Source of the DNA: an uncultured PS1 clade bacterium
Lineage (GTDB): Bacteria > Pseudomonadota > Alphaproteobacteria > MED-G09
Assembly (NCBI GenBank): GCA_902537725.1
Contig: CACBCD010000004.1
Coordinates: 17,944-81,943 of the forward strand
Direction of reading: 5' to 3'
DNA length: 64,000 nt
The translations under genes and the position numbers were made by a program. The first letter of the stretch is position 1. Every line of letters begins with the position of its first letter. Shown here piece by piece: positions 53,468-61,998 of this stretch. A model generated the notes under the pieces. That model searched no databases and had not been told where the DNA came from. It saw only the letters and a list, made by a program, of their open reading frames with translations.

Positions 53468-54879
53468 TTAATTTTTCCATAAACGGGTGTTGCAATAGCC
53501 ATATACATTTTAATTCTATTTGTAAGCCTTAGTCTTTTTGCATTTATTAGTAAGCTTTCAGAGTTAAGACGCCTTGATTGAGCGTTAAGTAATTCAAAAA
53601 TTGTACTTAGTCCTTTATTATATTGATCTAGGGTCAATTCTTCTGCCGCCTTAGACTCTTCAAAGGCTTTACTTATAGCAATTTCTCTCTTTGTTAAAGT
53701 TTCTTCTGCAGCTATCGCATTTTCTGCTTCTTGAGCAGCTGCTAATAAAGCTTGAGCATAAGTTTCTAAAATCGCCTCTAATTGGGCTTTCTTAATTTTA
53801 GAGTTTGCTATTCTTCTGCCACCTTGAAAAATACTTTGTGTAATTGAGGCTACTATTGAACCAGCTAGCCGGTCTGGTTCAAGTGCATCAGACCAATTAT
53901 CCTCTAAAGTACTCCATTGCGCATTTAGAGAAACGCTTGGAAGAAAAGCTAATCTTGTCGAAGTAAGTTGAAGACCAGCAGATTCAATTTGCGCCTCCAA
54001 GGAACGAATATCAGGTCTCAAAGGAAGCCTCTCTGCAGGAGTTCCAATATCTGGATTTTGTGGAATTAATGGTAGATCCCCTGGCACAATATTAGCATCT
54101 GGATACCTTCCTATAATGACTTCTAAAGTTCTCGCAGTTTCATTGAAAATTTGTTGTTTGTTAATAAGATCAGCTCTTGTAGACTCAACTTCAGACCGTG
54201 CCAATCTCAAATCTCTACTTTGCGCAATTCCTTTTATATATCTATTTTCTACTTTCTTGAGGGTGCTTATTCTAGTTTCAAGATTTCTCTCAGCTAAATC
54301 CCTCTGTAATTTTGCTTCTGAAAAAAGATACCATGATTGAGCTGTTAAACCTGCTATAGATAGTTTTGCAAATTCAAGATCAGCTTCTGCAGATTCAAGA
54401 TCTTTATATGTGGACCTTGATTGTCTAGATAGCTTTCCCCAAATATCAACTTCCCAATTCAATTGAACCCCAAGACTATCTTGATAAGCGTAAATCCTCT
54501 CTGGATTATTTTGATTATCAATAATCGCTGATGATTGAATTCTTGAAACATTTGTTCCTATTGTTGGCAGTAAAGGTGCAATAGAGGCTCTTGATGATGC
54601 CCTTGCTATATCTAATCTATTAGAAGCAATTTTTAAGTCTTTATTATTTTCAAGAGCTTCTGAAATTAATTTTAGTAACTCCTCATCATTAAAAGTTTCA
54701 GCCCATCCATCAATCTCTTTCAAAGATTGATATGACGAAGACCAATCAGAAGGAAGGGATGGCAGATCTCTCTCATATTTTTCCTTTGTGGTTGAACACC
54801 CTGATAGTAGAAAAATAAGTAGAATTAAGAAAATTTTTATGGTGAATAAAACGTTATTTTTATTATTTTCTATTGTCAT
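53464..54879 (-). CDS. Outer membrane channel lipoprotein (NodT/TolC family)
   Basis: A 471-residue outer membrane factor with a lipoprotein signal LLIFLLSGCSTT (modified cysteine near residue 28). Two TolC repeats follow; NKDLKIASNRLDIARASSRA, QLNWEVDIWGKLSRQSR and LPLRPDIRSLEAQIESAGLQL are the usual blocks. It forms the exit duct of the pump. It is the first gene of the efflux operon, ahead of the adaptor and the permease, with a 175-base divergent gap upstream of it. Confidence 0.94.
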   Translation of the reverse strand: MTIENNKNNVLFTIKIFLILLIFLLSGCSTTKEKYERDLPSLPSDWSSSYQSLKEIDGWAETFNDEELLKLISEALENNKDLKIASNRLDIARASSRASIAPLLPTIGTNVSRIQSSAIIDNQNNPERIYAYQDSLGVQLNWEVDIWGKLSRQSRSTYKDLESAEADLEFAKLSIAGLTAQSWYLFSEAKLQRDLAERNLETRISTLKKVENRYIKGIAQSRDLRLARSEVESTRADLINKQQIFNETARTLEVIIGRYPDANIVPGDLPLIPQNPDIGTPAERLPLRPDIRSLEAQIESAGLQLTSTRLAFLPSVSLNAQWSTLEDNWSDALEPDRLAGSIVASITQSIFQGGRRIANSKIKKAQLEAILETYAQALLAAAQEAENAIAAEETLTKREIAISKAFEESKAAEELTLDQYNKGLSTIFELLNAQSRRLNSESLLINAKRLRLTNRIKMYMAIATPVYGKIK

Positions 54880-55054
54880 TAAAGAACCTAAAGTAGAATC
54901 GTTATAATAATAACATTTTTGTTAGGATATTAGCGAATTAATAAAAATTATTATTACATTTCATGTACTTTTATATAATTTTTTATATCAATAGTATGTA
55001 TTATAAATATATATAGAAGAACTAAGTTTCAGTTTATTTATTAGAGGATTAAAA

Positions 55055-55576
55055 ATGATTAAGAATTCAAAAGAAATTGGTCCAAATCATTACAGAGAAA
55101 CTTTCGGTAGGTACTTTGAAGATTTTCAAGTTGGAGATGTTTATGATCATAGACCTGGAAAAACTGTAACAGAATATGATAACCATTTATTTACACTTAT
55201 GACATTAAACACTCATCCACTCCATTTTGATGCCGAATATGGAAAAGCGACTGAATTTGGTAAAAATTTGGTTGTTTCAACTTACACTTTATCTTTGTTA
55301 ATTGGTATGAGTGTTTCAGATTGTAGCCAAAAAGCAATTGCCAATTTAGGTATGGATGATGTTAAATTTCCATCACCAGTATTTTATGGAGATACAATAT
55401 ATGGTTCTTCAGAAGTTTTAGAAAAGAGAGAATCGAAATCAAGGAAAGGTCAGGGAATTGTTAAAATAAAGACAACAGGTACTAATCAGAAAAATCAAAT
55501 TATATGTACCTTTATAAGACAAATACTTATACCTGGTAAAGGAAATGCTGTAGAGGATAAAGTTGAACAATATTAG
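55055..55576 (+). CDS. MaoC-like dehydratase
   Basis: A 173-residue hotdog-fold hydratase. GRYFEDFQVGDVYDHRPGKTVTEYDN, then LNTHPLHFDAEYGKATEFGK hold the catalytic D-x4-H-type pair of MaoC proteins, and VKFPSPVFYGDTIYGSSEVLEKR is the strand region. The closest named type is mesaconyl-/beta-methylmalyl-CoA hydratase, but single-domain relatives are diverse. It hydrates an enoyl-CoA. The next gene overlaps its end by 14 bases. Confidence 0.85.
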   Translation: MIKNSKEIGPNHYRETFGRYFEDFQVGDVYDHRPGKTVTEYDNHLFTLMTLNTHPLHFDAEYGKATEFGKNLVVSTYTLSLLIGMSVSDCSQKAIANLGMDDVKFPSPVFYGDTIYGSSEVLEKRESKSRKGQGIVKIKTTGTNQKNQIICTFIRQILIPGKGNAVEDKVEQY

Positions 55577-56873
55577 ATATAAAAAATTTTTATTAGTTTT
55601 AATTTCTATTATCGTATTTGGTACTATTAGCTCTAATGCGTTTGCAAAATATAATATTGATGAAATTGTAAATTTGTACAAATTTCTTCACTCGAATCCT
55701 GAGCTTTCTTGGCAAGAAGATAAAACTGCTAGCCATCTTGCAGATATTCTTGAAACTTATGGTTATGTAGTAACAAGAGGGGTTGGTAAAAAAGGCGTTG
55801 TTGCAATTTTAGAAAACGGTAAAGGCCCTACTTTGATGATAAGAGCTGATATGGATGCTCTTCCTATTGAGGAAAAGACCAATCTTGAATATGCGTCTAA
55901 AGTGCGACAAATTAATAGATTTGGTAAAGAAGTTCCAGTAATGCATGCTTGTGGACATGATATACATATGTCTGTATTGATTGGAACAGCAAAAAATTTA
56001 ATTTCCATGAAAGAAAGGTGGTCTGGAACCCTCATGTTAGTCCTTCAGCCAGCAGAAGAGGTTGGTCAGGGTTCGCTAGCTATGTTGGAGGATGGCCTTT
56101 TTGAGAAATTTCCTAGACCAGATTTTAATTTAGCTCTTCATGTAGGTGGAATGGCCCCTGCAGGGACTATTGGCTATCAATTGGGTTATGCGATGGCAAA
56201 TGTTGATAGTGTTGATATAATTGTGAATGGTGTAGGAGGTCATGGAGCCTATCCTCATACAGCAATTGATCCAATAGTATTAGCCTCTCAAATTGTTTTA
56301 GCGTTACAAACAATTGTAAGTAGAAAAATTGATCCTCTTGAACCAGCTGTTGTTACAGTGGGCTCTATTCATGGTGGGTTTAAGCATAATATTATTTCTG
56401 AGGAAGTAAGACTTCAATTAACATTAAGATCTTACAGCGATGAAGTTCGAGAAAAAACCATTGAAGAAATAAAAAAAATTGTTAAAGGACTTAGTATTGC
56501 CGCAGGTTTACCAGAGAGTAAAATGCCAAAAGTTTTGCTAAAGGATGAGTATACTCCAGCATTATATAATGATCCTGAGTTTTCAAAAAAAGTTTTAAAT
56601 TTTATAAGTAAAGAAATTGGTGATGAAAATGTTAGTGAAATACCAGCTGTTATGGGCGGAGAAGATTTTGCTAGATACGGAAGACAAGATCCAAAAATAC
56701 CAAGCTTGTTGTTTTGGTTGGGAGGAACATCAAAGGAAAATTGGAAAAAATATCAAAATAATGAAATCGAAATGGTCTCTATTCATTCCCCTTTTTTTGC
56801 ACCCGATCCTAAGCCTACAATTACAACTGGAATAAAGGCAATGACAGCATCTGCTCTTGGGTTATTAAAATAA
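55563..56873 (+). CDS. M20-family amidohydrolase with signal peptide
   Basis: A 436-residue M20D amidohydrolase. A signal peptide is seen up to about ISSNAFA (residue 22), so it works in the periplasm. FLHSNPELSWQE, RADMDALPIEE, HACGHDIHMSVLIG (metal ligands) and GGEDFARYG are the metal-site blocks. Relatives cleave N-acyl amino acids such as hippurate or indole-3-acetyl conjugates. Start TTG 55563 has GAGGAT eight bases before it and lies inside the end of the MaoC gene. Confidence 0.9.
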   Translation: MNNIRYKKFLLVLISIIVFGTISSNAFAKYNIDEIVNLYKFLHSNPELSWQEDKTASHLADILETYGYVVTRGVGKKGVVAILENGKGPTLMIRADMDALPIEEKTNLEYASKVRQINRFGKEVPVMHACGHDIHMSVLIGTAKNLISMKERWSGTLMLVLQPAEEVGQGSLAMLEDGLFEKFPRPDFNLALHVGGMAPAGTIGYQLGYAMANVDSVDIIVNGVGGHGAYPHTAIDPIVLASQIVLALQTIVSRKIDPLEPAVVTVGSIHGGFKHNIISEEVRLQLTLRSYSDEVREKTIEEIKKIVKGLSIAAGLPESKMPKVLLKDEYTPALYNDPEFSKKVLNFISKEIGDENVSEIPAVMGGEDFARYGRQDPKIPSLLFWLGGTSKENWKKYQNNEIEMVSIHSPFFAPDPKPTITTGIKAMTASALGLLK

Positions 56874-56883
56874 GGAAAAAATT

Positions 56884-57654
56884 ATGAAATCAATATTTAA
56901 TTTAGATGGAAAAGTGGCTTTAGTTACTGGTGGGGGTAGTGGTTTGGGAGCTTCTATGGCATTAACATTGTCAAAGTCAGGAGCAAAAGTTGCCTTAGCT
57001 GCTCGAAGAAAGGATAAACTTAGAGAAACTGAAGGTCTTATAAAAGATTCAGGCGGTGTAGCAGAAATTTATGATTTGGATGTGTCTAATGAAAATAATG
57101 TTAAATCATGTTTAAATTCTATAATTACTAGTATGGGTGAAATAGACATCTTAGTTAATAATGCTGGAACTACTACAGTTGGTTCCATTGATGGAACCAC
57201 CTCTGATGAATGGGATTTAGTGATAAATACAAATTTAAGGGGCCCTTGGTTTCTTGCAAAAGAGTGGGTTGCTAGCAGAAGAAAAAAGAATATTAAAGGT
57301 GGAAATGTTTTAAATATCTCTTCAATATGTGGTGAGGCTGCTCAAAAAGGAAATGGAGTATATTGTGTTTCAAAAGCAGGTTTATCTCACTTAACTAGGC
57401 AGATGGCTCTTGAATGGGCAAAATACTCAATAAGAGTTAATGCGTTAGCACCTGGATATATGCGCTCTGATATTAATAAGGATTTTATTGATTCCGATTT
57501 AAGCAATGATATGATTAATAGAATCCCTATGAGGAGGGTTGGGGATTTTAGTGAAATGGACGGTCCATTATTACTTTTAGTAAGTGATGCTGGTTCGTAT
57601 ATTACTGGAGAAACTATTATAGCAGATGGAGGTCATCTGCTTAGGGAAATATAA
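56884..57654 (+). CDS. SDR family oxidoreductase
   Basis: A 256-residue classical SDR. TGGGSGLG (15-22) is the cofactor loop, R41/R42 after the second strand (LAARRKD) favour NADP, NNAG lies at 92-95, and the active site is S146/S147, Y160 and K164 (YCVSK). The domain ends with VSDAGSYITGETIIADGGH. It follows the M20 gene by ten bases and precedes the HCCA isomerase gene by one base, making a four-gene plus-strand group with MaoC. This mixture suggests breakdown of an acyl or aromatic compound. Confidence 0.9.
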   Translation: MKSIFNLDGKVALVTGGGSGLGASMALTLSKSGAKVALAARRKDKLRETEGLIKDSGGVAEIYDLDVSNENNVKSCLNSIITSMGEIDILVNNAGTTTVGSIDGTTSDEWDLVINTNLRGPWFLAKEWVASRRKKNIKGGNVLNISSICGEAAQKGNGVYCVSKAGLSHLTRQMALEWAKYSIRVNALAPGYMRSDINKDFIDSDLSNDMINRIPMRRVGDFSEMDGPLLLLVSDAGSYITGETIIADGGHLLREI

Positions 57655-57655
57655 C

Positions 57656-58258
57656 ATGGTTAAAAATATTGAATTTCATTTTGATTTTGGGAGTCCTACT
57701 GCTTACTTGGCATATACACAATTAAAGTTAATCGCTGAAAGGAATGAAACTAAAATTGAGTACTACCCTATTTTGCTAGGAGGAGTTTTTAAAGCCACAG
57801 GTAATAATCCACCAGCAGCGGTTCCTGCAAAAGGAAAATATATGATGGTTGATCTTCAACGATATGCTAACAAATATAGAGTCCCCTATGAGAGAAATCC
57901 CTATTTTCCAGTTAATACTCTTGCTCTGATGAGAGGAGCTGTTTCATATCAAGATGATGGTGATCAAGATGATGGTGATTTTATTAAGTATATAGAAGTT
58001 ATGTTCAGAAATATGTGGATAGAGCCAAAAAATCTTAATGATGAAGAAGTTCTTAAAAAAGTACTTATTGAAAATAATTTCGATGTTGATGACTTTATTA
58101 AAAGAATTACAGATCAAAATGTTAAAGATAAATTAATCTCTAATACTGAGAATGCTGTCAATAAAGGTGCTTTTGGTGCTCCAACTATGTTTGTTGGTGA
58201 TCAAATGTTTTTTGGGCAAGATAGAGTCGAATTCGTTGAAGAATACCTAAATAATTGA
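57656..58258 (+). CDS. 2-hydroxychromene-2-carboxylate isomerase family protein
   Basis: A 200-residue DsbA-like, glutathione-dependent isomerase. The lead FHFDFGSPTAYLAY places S13 where the family's glutathione-activating serine stands. GAFGAPTMFVGDQMFFGQDR ends the thioredoxin fold with its cis-proline. Known members isomerise ring-cleavage products in naphthalene breakdown. The ATG at 57656 has AGGGAAA upstream; an earlier in-frame start would overlap the SDR gene. A 15-base tandem duplication in the middle repeats the residues QDDGD. Confidence 0.88.
   Translation: MVKNIEFHFDFGSPTAYLAYTQLKLIAERNETKIEYYPILLGGVFKATGNNPPAAVPAKGKYMMVDLQRYANKYRVPYERNPYFPVNTLALMRGAVSYQDDGDQDDGDFIKYIEVMFRNMWIEPKNLNDEEVLKKVLIENNFDVDDFIKRITDQNVKDKLISNTENAVNKGAFGAPTMFVGDQMFFGQDRVEFVEEYLNN
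57950..57979 (+). repeat. In-frame 15-base tandem duplication
   Basis: CAAGATGATGGTGAT occurs twice in direct succession (57950-57964 and 57965-57979) within the isomerase gene, encoding QDDGD twice. The two copies are identical, which suggests a recent duplication or slippage. Confidence 0.97.
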
Positions 58259-58330
58259 TTTTTAATGGATATTTATCTTAAAAACCCCAAGACTAAAAAA
58301 AATAAAAAAAAATAACTAATTTTTAAAAAG

Positions 58331-58347
58331 TTGGTATTTAAATTGCC
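58331..58347 (+). promoter_or_regulatory. Sigma-54 promoter of torF-amtB
   Basis: TTGGTATTTAAATTGCC has the invariant GG (58333-58334) and GC (58345-58346) ten bases apart, and matches the -24/-12 consensus TTGGCAC-N5-TTGC in both half-sites. Transcription would start near 58358. A palindrome TTGCGA-TT-TCGCAA lies at 58357-58370, on or just after the start, and GGAGG at 58381-58385 is the ribosome site. rpoN is in the same window. Confidence 0.7.
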
Positions 58348-58390
58348 TATTATTAGTTGCGATTTCGCAAATAACTAATTGGAGGTTTAA

Positions 58391-59038
58391 ATGATTTTTA
58401 AAAAAACAACTAATAAAATTAAAAAGTTTTTAGTTGCAGCGATATTGAGTATTTCAATGACTGGAGTGGCTACTGCAGCTGTTGAATGGAATACTGCTGT
58501 AACAAGTGAGTACATTTGGCGTGGAATGTCACAAGGTAAAGGTGCTGCTGTTTCCGGTGGTATTGATATTTCAGGTGATTCAGGATTTTCAGCTGGTACA
58601 TGGGTATCAAATGTAGATTTCGGTGATAATGCTACTTATGAGCTTGATGTTTATTTTGGATACAGCTTTGGTCCTGTAAGTGTTGGTTACATATACTATG
58701 CTTATCCTGACAATACTGACGAAGGTTATGACTTTAGTGAAGTAAACATCTCCGCTGATGTTGGGGCTTTTTCATTAGGGGCAAATATACTTGCTGATGC
58801 AGATTTTGATGCTGATTTTGGTGATGATGTCTATTACACAATCGACACAGGTTTTGCAGCTACTGATGCTATTGGTATTAGCCTTCATCTTGGCTACTAT
58901 GATTATGACGTAGGAGATGAAGAAACAGATTATGGCATTTCTGTAGACTTTGACTCAGGTTTTTCATTCGCAGTAATTGATAGTAGTAGAGATGACAGTG
59001 ATCCTTTCTTTGTCATAACCTATGCTATTGGCGGTTAA
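58391..59038 (+). CDS. TorF-family putative porin (Gcw_chp)
   Basis: A 215-residue outer membrane beta-barrel candidate. Residues 1-30 are a signal peptide ending ATAA. The mature start VEWNTAVTSEYIWRGMSQGKGAAVSGGIDIS is the hallmark of the Gcw_chp/TorF family (TIGR02001). Alternating aromatic strands follow, with acidic loops such as DADFDADFGDD. The gene lies 28 bases before amtB behind a sigma-54 promoter, so it may form the outer membrane entry for ammonium or a small nitrogen compound under nitrogen limitation. Transport has not been shown for most members. Confidence 0.87.
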   Translation: MIFKKTTNKIKKFLVAAILSISMTGVATAAVEWNTAVTSEYIWRGMSQGKGAAVSGGIDISGDSGFSAGTWVSNVDFGDNATYELDVYFGYSFGPVSVGYIYYAYPDNTDEGYDFSEVNISADVGAFSLGANILADADFDADFGDDVYYTIDTGFAATDAIGISLHLGYYDYDVGDEETDYGISVDFDSGFSFAVIDSSRDDSDPFFVITYAIGG

Positions 59039-59066
59039 TTAAAATAATAATAAAAGGGAATAAAAA

Positions 59067-60359
59067 ATGAAAAATTTCATTAAAAAGATAATGGTTATGG
59101 CTGGGTTTTCATTCCTAGCTTTGACCGGAACAGCTAATGCGGAAGTAAGTGCTGAAACAGCTTATGTTTTCAATACTTTCTCTTTCCTTGTTAGTGGTTT
59201 TCTCGTAATGCTGATGGCTTTAGGATTTACTTGTCTTGAGGCTGGTTTAGTAAGAACAAAAAATACGGCTACTATTTGTGTTAAAAATGTTGCTCTTTAT
59301 AGTTTAGCTGGAATAATGTATTACCTCGTCGGCTATGGCTTTATGTACAATGATGTAAGTGGTTATATTGGCTCACCTGCTCTTTGGAATCCTGAAGCAA
59401 CTGTGGACGCTGGTGATGGCTACTCAAAGATGTCAGATTGGTTTTTCCAAATGGTATTCTGTGCAACAGCTATGTCAATTGTTAGTGGTACTGTCGCTGA
59501 AAGGATTAAATTAGTTCCTTTCTTACTCTTTGCAGTATTTTTAACAGGTATCATATACCCTATCCAAGGTTCTTGGACATGGGGTGGTGGATGGTTGTCT
59601 GAAATGGGCTTCTCTGACTTTGCTGGCTCAACTATAGTTCACTCAGTAGGTGGATGGGCAGCATTAACTGGTGCCATTATATTAGGTCCACGTTTAGGAA
59701 AATATGGTCCAAATGGTGAAGTAAACGCTATACCAGGTGCAAATCTTCCACTAGCAACTATAGGTACATTTATACTATGGTTTGGTTGGTTCGGATTTAA
59801 TGGTGGTTCTCAGTTAGCACTGGGTTCTGCAGCAGATGCAGCAGCAATGGCAAATGTTTATGTAAATACTAATATGGCTGCTTGTGCTGGTTTAGTTGCC
59901 GCTTTAATTCTATCAATGATACTTTATAGCAAAACTGACCTAACATTTGTTTTAAATGGTGCTTTAGCTGGTCTAGTGTCTATTACAGCTGGTCCTGATG
60001 TAGCTACACCTTTACAGGCTATCATAATTGGTGCTATTGGCGGTGTAATCTGTACTTTCGCTATACCATTACTTGATAAATTGAAAATTGACGACGTTGT
60101 TGGTGCTATTTCAGTTCACTTAATTGCTGGAATATGGGGCACACTTGCAGTTGCTATTCCAGGCCTAAATGGTAGTGGTGATATGGCAACTCAAATTATC
60201 GGTATTGTAAGTATTGGAGTATTTACTGTTGTTTTAAGTGCGATCGGATGGATTGTTCTTAAAGTGGTATTTGGTCTAAGACCTACAGAAGCAGAAGAAA
60301 CTTCTGGATTAGATGTTTCCGAATTAGGAATGGATGCTTATCCAGAGTTTAAGAATTAG
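59067..60359 (+). CDS. amtB: Ammonium transporter AmtB
   Basis: A 430-residue Amt protein with a cleavable signal peptide (to about residue 25, TANA) and eleven membrane segments. GFTCLEAGLVRTKN, GWLSEMGFSDFAGSTIVHSVGG and SVHLIAGIWGT carry the blocks of the family; the last two hold the twin histidines of the pore. It carries ammonium across the inner membrane. GlnK, which normally is encoded beside amtB, is not seen on either side. The gene is second in the torF unit and is followed by a strong terminator. Confidence 0.96.
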   Translation: MKNFIKKIMVMAGFSFLALTGTANAEVSAETAYVFNTFSFLVSGFLVMLMALGFTCLEAGLVRTKNTATICVKNVALYSLAGIMYYLVGYGFMYNDVSGYIGSPALWNPEATVDAGDGYSKMSDWFFQMVFCATAMSIVSGTVAERIKLVPFLLFAVFLTGIIYPIQGSWTWGGGWLSEMGFSDFAGSTIVHSVGGWAALTGAIILGPRLGKYGPNGEVNAIPGANLPLATIGTFILWFGWFGFNGGSQLALGSAADAAAMANVYVNTNMAACAGLVAALILSMILYSKTDLTFVLNGALAGLVSITAGPDVATPLQAIIIGAIGGVICTFAIPLLDKLKIDDVVGAISVHLIAGIWGTLAVAIPGLNGSGDMATQIIGIVSIGVFTVVLSAIGWIVLKVVFGLRPTEAEETSGLDVSELGMDAYPEFKN

Positions 60360-60394
60360 TCATTTACCTCCCCCTTGTAAACATGACTAGTTTA

Positions 60395-60432
60395 CCACCG
60401 TACTCTCCCCCCAGAGTACGGTGGTTTTTTTT
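60395..60432 (+). terminator. Strong rho-independent terminator
   Basis: A perfect 12-bp stem (CCACCGTACTCT with AGAGTACGGTGG) closes a six-C loop, followed by eight T. It ends the torF-amtB transcript. Confidence 0.97.
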
Positions 60433-60612
60433 AGAAGATTTTTCCAGGATTCATTATATTATTTGGATCAATAAATCGTTTAATTTAAGAAATTATATTT
60501 ACAGAATTACCTTTTTCATTTTTAGGAAATATTACGGCGTCCGGAAACGATAAAGGTACATGCCACTATTCATCATGACTATGTTGCATTCTAATCGCTT
60601 CGGATGATGTTA
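60431..60612 (-). pseudogene. Remnant of an FAD-linked oxidase C-terminal domain
   Basis: On the minus strand one continuous frame of about 60 codons reads EAIRMQHSHDE, stop, WHVPLSFPDAVIFPKNEKG, NSVNIIS, stop, then RFIDPNNIMNPGKIF and a final stop at 60431-60433. The ending is the usual C-terminus of the FAD-linked oxidases (glycolate oxidase GlcD, D-lactate and 4-cresol dehydrogenase types). Two in-frame stops (TAG 60566-60568, TAA 60485-60487) and the missing 400 or so N-terminal residues show it is dead. The remnant ends at a palindrome at 60613-60647. It is the residue of a gene lost in genome reduction. Confidence 0.85.
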
Positions 60613-60647
60613 ATCTCTCTAAAATATTTTTCTTAATTTAGAGAGAT
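60613..60647. terminator. 11-bp hairpin between pseudogene and acyl-CoA dehydrogenase
   Basis: ATCTCTCTAAA and TTTAGAGAGAT form a perfect stem around 13 bases. On the plus strand it is followed by CGATTTTTTT. On the minus strand it lies just after the acyl-CoA dehydrogenase stop, so it probably ends that transcript although the T-run there is poor. Confidence 0.5.
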
Positions 60648-60659
60648 CGATTTTTTTAT

Positions 60660-61862
60660 TTATAACCCAAGTACAAATTTTGCCATTATATTTCTTTGAA
60701 CTTCGTCAGATCCACCATAAATAGTTGATGCACGATTATTCAAATAAGAAGGAAAAGCTGTAAGAGCATGATCCGGACCAACTTTTTCAACATTTGAAAA
60801 TGGTTGTCTTGCCTCGTTTTGCAGAGGCATTGTATAATAACCTACAGCTTCAACTGTAAGCATATCAACTTCTTGTTTTAAATTAGATCCTCTTGATTTT
60901 AAAATTGATGAAGCAGGACCAGGATGACCTCTTTCAGCTATATCTGCCATAATCCTATGTTCTGTCATAAGAAGGGCTTGTGCTTTGATTTCTGTTTCAG
61001 AAAGTGATTTTAAGAATGCATCATCTTCTAATAGACTTTCTCCTGTGTCTGATCTTTCAACCGATGCTATTTGTTTAATTTTTTCTATATTGGATTGAAT
61101 TCCAGCAGCATAATTACCACCTCTTTCGAACTCCAACAAATATTTAGCAACTGTCCAACCATCATTTTCTTCACCAACAACATTTTCGACAGGGACTTTA
61201 ACATTATCAAAAAATGTTTGATTAACTTCATGATCACCAGCCATTGTAATTATTGGCTTAATTTCAATCCCTGGGGTATCCATATCTATTAAAATAAAAG
61301 TTATACCTTGTTGTGGTTTTCCTGAGTTATCAGTTCTAACTAAACAAAAAATCCTATTTGCATGTTGAGCATGTGTAGTCCAAATTTTTGTACCATTTAT
61401 TATATAATGATCACCTTCTCTTACAGCTTTACATTGCAGTGATGCGAGATCTGACCCTGATCCTGGTTCAGAGTAACCTTGGCACCAAAAATCTTCGCCA
61501 GACAAGATTCTAGGTAAATAGAAATCTTTTTGCTCTTGAGTTCCATATTTCATAAGAACCGGACCAACCATCGCTAATCCCATTGCTGTGGGAGATGGAG
61601 CTCCAGCTTTAGAACACTCACTTGCAAAAATATATCTTTGCATATCATCCCAGCCTGTTCCTCCATATTCTTTTGGCCATTTAGAACCAATCCATCCTTT
61701 TTTATATAATATTTTATGCCATTTTGATGAGTATTCTACCTCACTAAAAACACTAGCTGTAAGTTTTCCCGCTTCCCTTAATTCAGTGGTTAGTTCTTTA
61801 TCTAAAAAATCTCTAACCTCTTTTCTGAATTCTTCATATTCAGGTTTAAAACTTAAATCCAT
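60660..61862 (-). CDS. Acyl-CoA dehydrogenase
   Basis: A 400-residue FAD enzyme. FKPEYEEFRKEVRDFLDKEL, GSKWPKEYGGTGW, CQGYSEPGSGSDLASL (FAD site) and YGGSDEVQRNIMAKFVLGL are seen. The S-E-P-x-S-G-S-D block and the GSDEVQ end are those of the ACAD branch common in steroid, terpenoid or long-chain acid use rather than short-chain type; the catalytic residue could be E or D in other places. It oxidises an acyl-CoA. A divergent acyl-CoA synthetase gene starts 136 bases away, a fitting partner. Confidence 0.92.
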   Translation of the reverse strand: MDLSFKPEYEEFRKEVRDFLDKELTTELREAGKLTASVFSEVEYSSKWHKILYKKGWIGSKWPKEYGGTGWDDMQRYIFASECSKAGAPSPTAMGLAMVGPVLMKYGTQEQKDFYLPRILSGEDFWCQGYSEPGSGSDLASLQCKAVREGDHYIINGTKIWTTHAQHANRIFCLVRTDNSGKPQQGITFILIDMDTPGIEIKPIITMAGDHEVNQTFFDNVKVPVENVVGEENDGWTVAKYLLEFERGGNYAAGIQSNIEKIKQIASVERSDTGESLLEDDAFLKSLSETEIKAQALLMTEHRIMADIAERGHPGPASSILKSRGSNLKQEVDMLTVEAVGYYTMPLQNEARQPFSNVEKVGPDHALTAFPSYLNNRASTIYGGSDEVQRNIMAKFVLGL

Positions 61863-61998
61863 TTGTCACTCCAATCTATTTTCTCATATAATTTACTTAA
61901 TAACTAAAAAATACCATTTAGCATAGTATAAACATACTTGATTAGTTTAAAAATAGTAATTAAAAATAAATCTTGTTTTTTTTTTGAGGGGAGAATTA

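Noticed and set aside
60431..60612. Functional short gene or stop-codon recoding in the FAD-oxidase remnant
   Set aside because: Two different stop codons (TAG and TAA), no start or ribosome site, and more than 80 percent of the normal protein missing.
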